The notes below the pieces were generated by a model that saw nothing but the letters and a program-made list of their open reading frames with translations, was not told the DNA's origin and did not search any database. A stretch of DNA of 64,000 nt. Origin: Bactericera cockerelli. Its lineage: Eukaryota > Arthropoda > Insecta > Hemiptera > Triozidae. Position 1 is the stretch's first letter, and every line of letters starts with the position of its first letter. The stretch covers positions 10,173,665-10,237,664 of the forward strand of contig CM044959.1 in the NCBI GenBank assembly GCA_024516035.1, written 5' to 3'. A program made the translations under genes and the position numbers. Shown here one piece after another: positions 18,183-28,331 of this stretch.

Positions 18183-21110
18183 TTGAATTTTTTGGCAAAA
18201 AAAACAGACCGAATTATTAGAATTATACAGACATATGCGCCCACATCAACCAGTTCAGAAGATGAGATTGAGGTATTTTATGAAAATCTACAGGAGGTAC
18301 TAGAAGAGAATAATTCCGGAGGGTTAAACGTTTATTATCGGGGATCTGAACGCAAAAATAGGGAGGAGGAAACAGGATGAGAACCAACTAGGAGAGTACG
18401 GATATGGGGAGAGAAATAGGAGAGGACAGAGACTATAAGAATTTGCAAGCCAAAACGGATTATATGTAATAAACACCTTCTTCCGGGCTAGGGATAAGTG
18501 GACATGGATAAGTCCTAATGGGAAAATAAAAAACGAAATTGATTTTGTGCTGACACGAGAAAAACGTTTAGTCCAGAATTTAGAAGTTTTGGATGAACCA
18601 AACGTCGGTAGCGACCATAGAGCCATAAGGGTTAAAATATTTATTAAGAAGAGAGAAATGAGAAAACAGCAGTTTAAAAGATTAGAGAGAGTGAATGTGG
18701 AGGAACTTAAGAATAGAAAAGATGAGTATAGTGTGAATTTAGAGAAAAAATTTCACTGTAAACTACCTGAAGTTGGACAAAATCTCGAAAAGGAAAACAG
18801 CGATTTTAACAAAATAATACTCGAAACAGCCTCAAAATTCAAAAGGAAAAATAAAGGATGGAGAAGGAAATTAAGTAAGACAACACTAAAATAAAAAATG
18901 GAGGGGATTGTTACAGTAAAGTTGAATACAAGGAACTTAATAAGTTGATTAAGAGACAAGCGGAAATGGATATTAACTCATTTAATATGGAATGCTTACA
19001 GCAAGCCATAGAGAGAAATTCAGGTATAAGGAAAATCAGAGGAGAGTTATTATTATTATTATTCAACAATTTAGATCAATCTTTATTTACAATTTTTTAT
19101 ATTCAGGTACAGTCAAAAGGTATAATTAATTAAATATAAACAAAGTTTGATCAAGGGTGGTGATAATGCCTTTGGCATTCTCTTCCGCACCAGTCACCAC
19201 CCTTGATAACAGGATATAAAAACAGTTGGAAAGTATAATACAAATCAATAGGGAGGAGAGAAATTTTAAGTGTAAGAGAAAATAATGGAGATATTATTAC
19301 GAATAAAGAAAAAATAATAATAAGAATTTCAGAGTTTTATAAGGAACTGTATAGTTGTGAGGAAAATTTGGTAAAAAGGGAAAGCAGCAAGGAGATAGAA
19401 GCAGTGACAGAGAAAGAGATAGAACTAGTGCTGGCGGAGATGAAGAACGGGAAGGCAGGAGGGAGGGATAGGATAGTGGGGGAGATGCTCAAGTACGGGG
19501 GGAAAGTAGTTGTTCAGGTGTTATGCGCGCTCTACAACTACTGCTTGAAATTAAAAACAATTCCGAAGGAATGGAAAATTTCGAAAGTTTGTTTATTGTT
19601 TAAAAAAGGAGACACCAAAGACCTAAATAACTATAGACCTATCAGCCTACTATCCGTTGCTTATAAAGTGCTTTCAAAAATAATTGTCCGCAGAATCACA
19701 AAAGTATTGGAAAATAATCAACCACCAGAACAAGCGGGCTTTCGGAGTAGCTACTCAACTTTAGATCATATTTTGGTGGTCAAGGAGGTGATTAGAAAGT
19801 CGGAGGAATTTAAAATACCAGTAGTAATGTGTTTTGTTGACTATTTTAAGGCCTTCGACTCGGTATTTATTCAGTCCGTACTAGAAGCACTCGAAGAGCA
19901 AGGGGTAGAGGAAGAATATATAGAGTGGATTCACAATACCTACGTAGGTAGCATTATGGAGGTCGAGGGAAAGGAGGTGGAGGTGAAGAAAGGCGTTCGG
20001 CAAGGGATCCTGGGTCTCCGAAATATTTCAGTGCGGTGCTAGAAAAAGTATTTAGAGCAATAAACTGGCAAGATAAAGGGCTAGAAGTAAATGGGAAGAG
20101 ATTAAACCACCTTCGCTTCGCCGACGATATTGTTCTCTTTTCAAATTCTTACCGAGAAATTCAAATAATGATAGAAGAGTTGGTGAAAGAAGGTCGGAGA
20201 GTAGGTTTAGAGATGAATATAAGTAAGACAAAAGTAATGAGAGTGAATATGAGTGAGAGAGAAATATTGAGAATAGGAGATAAAGAGATAGAGGAGGTAG
20301 AAGAGTTTGTGTATTTGGGAAGTTTGATAAGTAAGAATGACGAGAGGGATGAGATAAATAGGAGAGTAAATTTAGCCTGGGGTTCCTTTTCCAAATATAA
20401 AAGTTTTCTTAAAAATAAAAATATAAAATTAAATAAAAATATAAAATATAAATTAAAGACTAAAATATTAAAATCGTGTGTTTTACCCACCTTACTGTAT
20501 GGATGCGAAACCTGGATATTCAAGAAAAAATATGTCACCAAACTAAGATGTGTAATCAGGAGGATGGAACGAGCAGTATTGGGAGTCACACTAAGGGATA
20601 GGAAAAGGAATTCGTGGGTGAGAGATAGAACAAAAATGATAGATGTAGGTACTAGAATGTGGGGGTTAAAATGTAACTGGATAGGACATGTTTTGAGAAG
20701 GAATGATGAGAGATGGACGAAGGAGATATTGCATTGGAAGCCAAGAGGAGGAAGTAGGAGGAGAGGGAGACCACGAAAAAGATGGGATGCAGAGTTGAAA
20801 TGTTTAGGAGGGGAGGAGTGGTGGAGGGAGGCAGAAAATAGAGAGGGCTGGAAACAGCTGAGGGAGAGGGGTGTTACACTTCTTCTTAAGTAGGTAACAT
20901 CTTCCCTGTGGGCATCTGGACCTTGTACCATAATTCAGGTACAGGGTTCAAATGCCCACAGGAGGACGAGTATGTTTTATTAATTAAAATATTTTTTGTA
21001 TGTATATAAAATTGAATAAAATATAAAATAACTATGTATGTAAATAACTTGTATTGTAAATTGTAAAATAATATTTTAATAAAGGCTATTTTATTTATTT
21101 ATTTATTTAT
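18183..21110 (+). mobile_element. RTE-clade LINE, decayed
   Basis: Fragments in order: AP endonuclease (IIQTYAPTSTSSEDEIE at 18200; FIIGDLNAKIG near 18330 after a frameshift; WTWISPNGK and GSDHRAIRV to 18640), then reverse transcriptase from about 19370 (NGKAGGRDRI, NNYRPISLLSVAYK, EQAGFRSSYSTLDHI, FVDYFKAFDSV, GVRQG). A deletion after GVRQG shifts the frame before LNHLRFADDIVLFS at 20100. The C-terminal end (RRRGRPRKRW) stops at 20891-20893. The 3'UTR ends in ATTT repeats near 21110. Motif wording fits the RTE clade. A family E insertion (about 19050-19222) and frameshifts make it inactive. Confidence 0.88.
19050..19222. repeat. Family E-like insertion in the RTE element
   Basis: AATTTAGATCAATCTTTATT to ATCAAGGGTGGTGATAATGC and CTTGATAAC; has the family hairpin logic (TCAAGGGTGGTGA against TCACCACCCTTGA) but a divergent sequence. 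Confidence 0.55.
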
Positions 21111-21137
21111 TATTTAGTGGTGCATATCAACATCTAT

Positions 21138-21352
21138 GTGCACTGGTAGTCAAGTGGTTAACGCGATAGTCTGGTAATCCAGGTAGAGTAAGGATCCGTT
21201 AGTTCGAATCCCACCCAGTGCATGAATTTTTCCTCATTAATTTGAGTTTGTGACCACATAATAATATGTCTCTGAGGGTTAGGTGGTAGAAAATGCTTTG
21301 AGCATTAACCTCGCCTGGTGGTTACCTTCCACTAAAGAGTATTATTAGTATC
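21138..21352 (+). mobile_element. SINE family B after the RTE end
   Basis: Full-length copy, head GGTAGTCAAGTGGTTAACGC, end AAAGAGTATTATTAGTA, 56 bases before exon 12. Confidence 0.8.
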
Positions 21353-21408
21353 TATGGTCATTCACGCCACACATATAAATAATAATAATGTATAACAATT
21401 TTGTCCAG

Positions 21409-21526
21409 GCCAAGAACAAGATAGGTCAGGCCAAGACCAGCGCTAGTGAGGCCAGCAAGCAGGTCCAGAAAGCTCTGGAGGAGGTGAACAAGATCCTGGA
21501 GGAACTCAATGATCTGGCTGATATTG
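21409..21526 (+). CDS. LanB2: laminin gamma exon 12: coiled coil
   Basis: Acceptor TTGTCCAG, donor GATATTG|GTGAGT; 39 codons plus one base. It encodes AKNKIGQAKTSASEASKQVQ through LEELNDLADI. Two copies of the exon end with donor lie downstream, at 21802 and 21866. Confidence 0.92.
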
Positions 21527-21801
21527 GTGAGTCCATGGGTTTAATAATACCTAATATTAATAATAAGTTTTATTGGGAATATGGTATACAAAAATGTACG
21601 TACACAACGTTAAATTAAAAGTTAAAAAAGAGATAAGGGTAAGGACTAAAGAACATTAAACATTAAAATTTATTAATACGATAGAATTAAGATTTCATAA
21701 TTCAGGGACACTCCTTCAGAATGTCCATGAACTCACCCACACTGTATGGACAGATTTCTAAATAGAAATCTAAATAGTTTCTATTGAAATTAAAAAAAAA
21801 T

Positions 21802-21895
21802 GATCTGGCCAATATTGGTGAGTCCATGCTTTTCTATTTAATAAAAAAATGAAGAAAAAAAAAACGATCTGTCCGATATTGGTGAGTCCATGGGT
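21802..21895 (+). repeat. Two copies of laminin exon 12 end plus donor
   Basis: GATCTGGCCAATATTG|GTGA GTCCATG at 21802-21828 and GATCTGTCCGATATTG|GTGA GTCCATGGG at 21866-21895 repeat 21511-21539. Both keep a complete GTGAGT donor. Confidence 0.88.
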
Positions 21896-21897
21896 TT

Positions 21898-22170
21898 TTT
21901 TTTTTTTTTTTTTTTTTTAATTGGGGTTTAACGTTGCTTTCAACTGCCATGGTCATATCACGACGGGGGTTTTACCCTCCATTCGCAGGAAACTCACAAA
22001 CCTGCTACTCACATTGACCTCACCCAGCCTGAGTGGGGCCGGGAAAAGCCAGCGTCACGAGAATTAGAATTTGAATGGTCACCCATCCAAGTCTTAACCT
22101 CGCTGGATGTCGCTTAACTTCGGTGTTCTGAAGGGAACCGGTGTATTCAACATGCCATCGACGCTGGCTG
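21898..22170 (-). mobile_element. 5S rRNA-headed SINE (family D), complete copy with target duplication
   Basis: Minus strand: 5S-like head from GCCAGCGTCGATGGCATGTT, with ACCGAAGTTAAGCGACATCC and ACTTGGATGGGTGACC (A- and C-box regions of 5S promoters), then the body (CCGGCCCCACTCAGGC, CGTCGTGATATGACCATGGC) and a poly(A) tail. GTCCATGGGTTT flanks both sides (21886 and 22171), as after L1/RTE-type insertion. Confidence 0.9.
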
Positions 22171-22201
22171 TCCATGGGTTTCTATTCGAATTAAAATTGA
22201 A

Positions 22202-22345
22202 TTTAGCCAGCGTCGATAGCACTTTGAATGCCCTAGTTCTCTTTCTTCCCTGAAGTTAAGCAACATCCAGTGAACCTAGGACGTGTACTTGGATGGGTGA
22301 CCGTTCAATTTCGAACGCTCGTAATGATGCCTATTTCCGGCCCCT
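22202..22345 (+). mobile_element. 5S rRNA-headed SINE (family D), head fragment
   Basis: GCCAGCGTCGATAGCACTTT, TGAAGTTAAGCAACATCCAG, TACTTGGATGGGTGACCG; body truncated after CCGGCCCC. Confidence 0.85.
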
Positions 22346-22398
22346 CTTAGTTGTAACTTGATGTACAAGTAACTCGATTTTTATCTTTTGTAATTCAG

Positions 22399-22511
22399 AC
22401 GACGACACTCTGAACGGATTGGAGTACAGACTAGGAGTGGCGGAGAACGACTTCCACAATGCCAATCTGGACGAACAGCTGAAGACCTTGACCCAAGCTC
22501 GTATTCAACAG
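22399..22511 (+). CDS. LanB2: laminin gamma exon 13: coiled coil
   Basis: Acceptor TGTAATTCAG, donor CAACAG|GTGAGT; two bases complete Asp, then 37 codons (DDTLNGLEYRLGVAENDF and onward). Directly followed by a long poly(T) and a minus-strand SINE. Confidence 0.92.
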
Positions 22512-22519
22512 GTGAGTGG

Positions 22520-22526
22520 TTCATAG

Positions 22527-22566
<40 letters not shown>

Positions 22567-22852
22567 TGAGGTTTTCACAGCCTTTTTGTTTCGTAGCCAT
22601 GAAACAGGAGCTACTGTAGACGCTTGTGGTCTGTGTTGTAGCCTGCCCATCCCGTAGTATGCCTCCCCTCTGATGGGCGAGAAGTGACACAATACTTCCC
22701 ATTTAGGTGCTGGGTCAACACGAGCGCACCGGAAGGTATCCCTTACAAACAACTGTAACCAAATTTTGAATACAAATTTTTGTCGGCGCGGGGGTTCGAA
22801 CCCGGGACCTTCCGCATGGCAAGCGAGTGCTTAACCACTGAGCTATTCTTAA
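22520..22852 (-). mobile_element. SINE family C, full-length with long poly(A)
   Basis: A 34-base poly(T) at 22528-22561 is the tail; the head ends at about 22850 (TGGCAAGCGAGTGCTTAACC on plus). Confidence 0.85.
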
Positions 22853-23260
22853 TTCCCGGTAGCTCAGTGACAAAGGTGGCACTCTGTGAATCCAGAGATT
22901 TCAGAGGTCGCGGGTTCGAAACCCAGCCGGGACATGACAATTTATGGAAATGGTGGGGTTTCTGCCATAGGCAATAACCCCGCCCTTTAGTTAGGATATA
23001 TGTGTATATATATTTTTCTTTTCTTTTTCCTTTTTATTGTATATATTGTTTCCATTTTTTTTTTTTTTTTTTTTTTTTTTCATTGTTATAATAATTATTT
23101 GTACTGTACGTGTACATATATCTTCTTATCTAATAAAGTGTTTAATAATAATCATCATTATCATCCCATTTGGGACTTTTACCACATAATAATACGTCTT
23201 GGGCTTACTGCTGGAATAATGGGACTTCATAGTCCTAATCGGGCAGTGTAAACAAGGCTC
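22853..23260 (+). mobile_element. SINE family F interrupted by a family E element
   Basis: Head TCCCGGTAGCTCAGTGACAA to CCAGCCGGGACATGACAA (22853-22940), then family E (22945-23150), then the F body CCCATTTGGGACTTTTACC to GGGCAGTGTAAAC. Confidence 0.8.
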
Positions 23261-23380
23261 AAGGAATCTTTTAAGATTTTTCCCTAAAAAAAAAGGTTCA
23301 AACCCGAGACATTCCGCCGGATGGTAATCGAGGATTAACCCACTGAGCTCTGATCTATTGTTGTTGTTGTTGTGTTTCAG

Positions 23381-23503
23381 TCCCAGCTGGTGAAGAACTA
23401 CCAGGAGGAGCTGGGCAGACTCCAGGGAGACGTGAAGAACATAGAGGCCATTCGGGACGCTCTGCCAACCGGCTGCTTCAAGCGGGTTATCCTGGAGCCT
23501 TAG
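23381..23503 (+). CDS. LanB2: laminin gamma exon 14: C-terminal end and stop
   Basis: Acceptor TTGTGTTTCAG; 40 codons then TAG at 23501-23503. It ends IRDALPTGCFKRVILEP. In laminin gamma-1 chains the C-terminal Cys makes a disulfide with the beta chain, and a Glu seven residues after it is needed for integrin binding. Here the Glu is also at Cys+7 and is the penultimate residue, so the tail is one residue shorter than the human one. Confidence 0.95.
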   Translation, partial: SQLVKNYQEELGRLQGDVKNIEAIRDALPTGCFKRVILEP

Positions 23504-23523
23504 TGTCTGCCCGGGTCCAACGC

Positions 23524-23638
23524 TGGAGTGGGGAGATGAGTCATCATCTACTGAGAGTGGGGAGATGAGTCATCTACTGAGAGTGGGGAGATGAGTCATC
23601 TACTGAGAGTGGGGAGATGAGTCATCATCTACTGAGCC
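23524..23638 (+). repeat. Short tandem repeat after the laminin stop
   Basis: GAGTGGGGAGATGAGTCATC plus ATCTACT, four copies of 27 or 30 bp, starting 20 bases after the stop. Confidence 0.85.
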
Positions 23639-23647
23639 TTATTGGTA

Positions 23648-24211
23648 CAGCCGAACCTGGATACAAGAAAAGTCTTTTTCGGAAAAAAATTTCTCGTATA
23701 TGCAGGTTTCTCTTAAATTCTCATAACATATATCGTCGGCTGGAAAGTAAAACTGACCATCTGCATTTGGACCATCTCCATTTGTTCATTGAAATCTCCA
23801 CCAGTCTTTCAGGTAAAAATTGCTTTTTCGCTTTTTCCCGCGCATATGTTTGAATGCTACCGAACTTTTGATTTTTAGCCAGTAGTTAGGGTAATTTCCG
23901 ACGGGAGTAACGAAAATCGACAAATGACCAACTGTCACTTGGTCAGTTTTACCTTCTAGCCGACGATATATAAAGTCGTTTTTTTACCGACCTCAGTAGC
24001 TTGATCGATAAGGCGGCGGACTTGTAACCTGGAGGTCGGTGGTTCAAGTCCCGGTTTCAGCGTGGAATTATTAAAGCTAGTTTGAGTTGTTGTGATATCA
24101 CGATAGTGATTAACACAAATATGATAACTTTTTTACTTTTAAAGCCGTTATTTTCCTTAGAGAGCGGTAAATTTGACCTGAAAATTGTTCCCTTGTATGC
24201 AGGTTAGACTG
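23648..24211. mobile_element. pogo-like MITE
   Basis: Ends CAGCCGAACCTGGATACAAG and (inverse) CAGTCTAACCTGCATACAAG, flanked by TA on both sides. This TIR style is typical of pogo/Tigger relatives. A family A SINE (23986-24131) is inserted inside. No transposase. Confidence 0.75.
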
Positions 24212-25227
24212 TATTGATAATAGAAAGTAAAGCAAACGATGTTTCACGAGATTGGCCGAAACGATGTTTCGGCCATGCCTCGAGTCAATTACTGGTTTCT
24301 CCCTAGATCCAGCCCTGGAGTGGGTCATCCTCTCTGCACTAGTCATTTGTCTACTGAGTCACTTCCACTGTATAGCATTCTTCCTTCTTTACAAACAATT
24401 CAATCGTAATTCCTTGTTAAAGTGCTTAACCAGGAAAAAAAAATCATTAAAATATTTACGTATATTATGTTTGCATGATGTACAGGTACACATAATGTTG
24501 TCAAATAAGTAAGAAATTTTCGACAGAAATTGTCGATCCAGAGAGGTAATGAAGACAGCGTGCTGGGCAGTCTGCCACAGAATGGTGGACTGGAGGAAAT
24601 ATTTCTTTTGTAATGTTGATTTTAATAGTACGATATAAGTAAGAAATGTATACAAAAATGCTTCAATCATTAAATTATTCAGGTTATGTTAACATATTAT
24701 TAAAAAATAATGTTGTCAAATAAGTACTAAATGTCTACAGAAATTTAAATTAAACTAGGTTTAAATTTAATTAATAGAATGAAGGTGTTAAAAGTAATAG
24801 GACTTAACTAAAATGGTGATTGTTTTGGAATACGTCGTTAATTCTACCTAAAAAGCAACCAGAACAATATTTCCATTTAAATTCATTTTACACATGATAT
24901 GGTGATACACACACCATGTGAAAATATAATGTTATGTAACCTGATTTATACCTATGTACTTTTCGCACCTTTGTATTCAGATTGGATGTATTTATAGTTT
25001 ACCTTGAGTGGGTAACAGGGTACTCACTTTTTAGGTGCATTTTTTCCTCTAACTTCTTAATTTAATATTTTACCTTGGTAATAACTAAAAAACTTATTTT
25101 TCTTGTGTCATAAAAGTACATTAAATATTATTCTGTAATAAAAGTCTGAAATTTAGTAAAATAAAATACTTGCATTTATTCTCTTGTTTGTCTGTTTTGT
25201 AAGAAAAATTGTGGTCGTAATTTGATT

Positions 25228-25402
25228 ATATAAAATACCTCGTGAGGAAAAATGAGTAGTTACTTGTATGAGTAACGACCAGTGGCGGCATTACCAGAGT
25301 AAAAAGAAATTAATGTAATAGAATAATTCGAAATGTAAAGGAGGCTCTTAGTAATGCTGCGCTACCCACAAAAATTGTGAAGAGGCCTTGTGCTTCACCA
25401 CA
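25228..25402 (+). mobile_element. SINE family G, body part
   Basis: ACCTCGTGAGGAAAAATGAG to CTGCGCTACCCACAAAAATT (inverse of the 5335 copy); the tRNA-like head is missing. Confidence 0.65.
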
Positions 25403-26067
25403 AAGAAATTCGTACATACATAAAATGTTTGTAAGGGACACCTTCCGGTCCGCTCGTTCCAAATTGAATGTTTTTATAATTATCTGTAATCACGGAGTGC
25501 AGTACCTAGCACAATAGGCAACCTGGGTTCGAATCTTTGCTAAGTAGATTCATTTATGTCTGGCGCCGACTCATATCTCGTGAGGAAAAATGTACATTAG
25601 AAAACATTATGTACATTAGAAAACATAATTTCTGGAGGACCTTTTTTTAAAGAATTTCCTGTGAGGCGTCCTTAAGTTAGGACTATTGGACCCAATACTT
25701 GTTTGTCTCACGACTAGAAGCGACATAAAGTAAAAGTGATGGAGTATTTTTTGTGTGTAGCGGAGCAAAATAATAATAATAACACTCTTTAGTGGAAGGT
25801 AACCACCAGGCGAGGTTAATGCTCAAAAAAATAATTGCAAGAACTTAATCCCCCTCTTGTTCTGTTTGTTTATTTATTTATTCTGTTGAATTTGTTACTT
25901 AAGTTTTCTTGTTAGTGTTTATTCTAGTGGATATGTTACTTCTTGCGAATAATTTCCCAACAATGTTGCCAAGGTTCTAAAGGTTATGTCCAAAATTACA
26001 ACGTGAGGCCATTTATTTCCAACTCCCCCTCACAATTAAATTTAATGACTTTGATTTTATTATTAAT

Positions 26068-26381
26068 AAAAAAAACGCTTGCATACGAGTCTGCAACCAT
26101 TGGGACATTTTCATCTTTACTATTCAAGGTCTAAAACTTAATTGACCAAATTTCGTATTGTGCGCATGACACATACTTTTTCTCTTCTCTCTTTTTATAA
26201 TTTAATATTTCGTTATTGTGCGCATGACACATACTTTTTCTCTTCTCTCTTTTTATAATTTAATATTTCGTTACATAATTTCGTTACATAATTTCGTCAC
26301 ATAATTTCGTTACAAATTCGTCACATAATTTCGTTACATAATTTTGGTTATGTGCCAGAGCAAAGACATGAAAATGTCAAA
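26068..26381. repeat. Second copy of the CATAATTTCG element
   Basis: Same outline as 10945-11280: CTTGCATACGAGTCTGCAAC, tandem TTTCGTTACATAA units, then TATGTGCCAGAGCAAAGACA. Confidence 0.75.
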
Positions 26382-27633
26382 ATTCTACCACCTAACCCTC
26401 AGAGTCTTATAATTATTATCATGTGGTCCAAATTCAAATTAATATTTTTTCTATTCTTATTATTCACACAAATAATCTCACTATTCACACAGCCAACCTA
26501 TACGGTGAAGAGCTATACATCTATCACTTAATCCCAAGAGCGTGGGTTCGATTACCCACTGGAACGAAATTCTGGAATGAATTTATTGCAAAAAGGGAGA
26601 AAATAAAAAGTTAAATTTGATTTTATTTTACATAAATGTATCACTTTATTGATAACTTAAACTTATACAATAATTTAACAGTGACACTCTTCTATCCTAT
26701 GTAACAAAAGTCAGTCTTCTTACACGAGCGACACTTGTTTTTCCTAGTCATTAAAAAAAAAAGAATTGAATGTTTCTTCGCTATTAAAAGTGTTTTTTAG
26801 CCGTGGAAAAACAAATGCAGGTCTGTAAATAATTAACAACTATGGTGTGGCCAATTTATTGAAGAAAACTGGCAGAAAAAAAAACTGTTTCATAATTAGG
26901 GCCCAAATCTGTAAACAATTCTGCCAGATAGGTAAGTATTCATCAGATTTATATACCTTGATCAATCAAAGATTTTTACCCAACGTCTTTTAACATCGAA
27001 TTTTCTGTGTCTCAAACAGATTTTCTGAGTTTTTTTCAATAAATTGGTTTCCCTTAAACATTATGCGGGTACATCTAAAGTCAGATTAGTAATCTGTCGG
27101 AATACAGAGATGTAATAAAGGAAACTTATACTAAAGCTTTGGTTGGACTAAAAATAGTTCCACTATTCTTCGAAGAAACGTGGAGTGTGGTAACAATCTT
27201 CGAAGAAAAGTGGTACATGGTAACAAATAGGTAACTAAATAGTAATGATGAGGGTAGACAATACGAAGAAAGAGAAATCAATGAAAGACATTAAGTAATA
27301 GACCTTAATCTGATCCAATTAAATCGACTAATCTGATCGGATAAAAAAAACATTCATATGATCGAATGGCGGTTTCAGGCTATTCGAGGAATACATTTAT
27401 CTGATCGGATTAAAAAGACATTCATCTGATCAAATAGCGGTTTCAGGCTATTCGAGGAAGACATTAATCTGATCCAAATAAATTGACATTTATGTGATCG
27501 GATTAAAAAGACATTCATCTGCTCGAATGGCGGTTCCTGGCCATTTGAGGGACTCGAAGTAAACGTAGTCACCGCACTCAACACATCGGCTGGTCTTGTG
27601 AGGACGCACTTTATCGGACAACTGAAAATCATA

Positions 27634-27863
27634 CAGTCGGACCTGGATATAAGAGAACAATTTCCGAGTCAAATTCACCTCTCTCATCAGGGAAATAACC
27701 TCGGACAACTGAAAATCATACAGTCGGACCTGGAAATAAGAGAACAATTTCCGAGTCAAATTCACCTCTCTGATCAGGGGAAATAACCTCTTCATAAGAG
27801 AAACCTATATATAAGAGAAAAAAATTCGGGTCCCTTGAGTTCTCTTATATCCAAGTTTGACCG
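27634..27863. mobile_element. pogo-like MITE with internal 87-bp tandem duplication
   Basis: CAGTCGGACCTGGATATAAG at 27634, its copy at 27721 (period 87) and the inverse end CTTATATCCAAGTTTGACCG at 27844-27863; TA on both outer sides. Confidence 0.65.
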
Positions 27864-28331
27864 TAATTGCCTCCGTGTTCTGAAAACTGCACAGAAATTA
27901 ACACCCTCGTAAATTTACCTATCGAAGATTTTTAACAGGAATTTTTTAACAGGAACCACTGGGCGATTGGACTTTTAAATGTCGAACGTCTCTATAAGAA
28001 CCAAGGTGATGTGGCCCAGTAGGTATTAATTAGGCTTTGAGGTCGTATAAATGGTGCTTCGTTGAGATTGCTGTATAAAGCGCCTCCTCTTATTCTAGCA
28101 AAGCATGAGATGAGTCCGTAAGTTGGCGTAAAATCTCAGTACAAATTGAAATGAAATTTGACTGGAGTGCAAAACACGGACGACAATTTTTTCAATTTTA
28201 CTTTCGTGGAATCGGTGGATGTTTTCGATCGACAGCGGTTCTTCGAGAAATCAACTGGGTTCGAAGAACGCGTCCGATTTACAACAACCTGATGACTAGG
28301 TGTTGGACTGTCCTTGAGGTGTGCCGGGCTC

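Larger units (their letters stand above)
417..23503 (+). other. LanB2: Gene model: laminin gamma-1 type chain, C-terminal half (14 exons)
   Basis: Fourteen exons with AG/GT borders join in one uninterrupted frame: 2 leading bases, then 816 codons and TAG. In this model LE modules occupy residues 1 to about 235, followed by a roughly 580-residue coiled-coil arm ending in the gamma-chain C-terminal cysteine motif. Known laminin gamma-1 chains are about 1600 residues, so about half the protein is here and the N-terminal LN, LE and L4 domains lie upstream of the window. The protein is a secreted basement-membrane subunit that pairs with alpha and beta chains. Coding exons are GC-rich against AT-rich introns. 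LanB2 is the Drosophila name. Gamma-1 is chosen because of the nidogen-loop motif [10 protein letters not shown] and the C-terminal GCF motif. Confidence 0.95.
23504..25145 (+). other. Probable laminin gamma 3'UTR
   Basis: No further coding exon is seen. The stretch holds a short tandem repeat (23524-23638), a pogo-like MITE (23648-24211) and AT-rich unique-looking sequence. AATAAAA at 25137-25143 is the best late polyadenylation signal; an earlier end is possible. The extent is an inference. Confidence 0.4.
25403..28135. other. Intergenic region between laminin and the Gly-rich gene
   Basis: No host exon recognised. It contains a B fragment (25773-25830), the CATAATTTCG element (26068-26381), AT-rich unique sequence (26400-27290), a short tandem repeat of CTGATCGGATTAAAAAGACA type (27300-27560) and a MITE (27634-27863). 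Confidence 0.6.

Noticed and set aside
20161..20931. 256-codon minus-strand frame
   Set aside because: Antisense shadow of the RTE reverse transcriptase C-terminal region, which carries recognisable motifs on the plus strand.
22202..22345. A true 5S rRNA gene
   Set aside because: The 5S-like sequence is diverged, truncated and followed by the shared SINE body.
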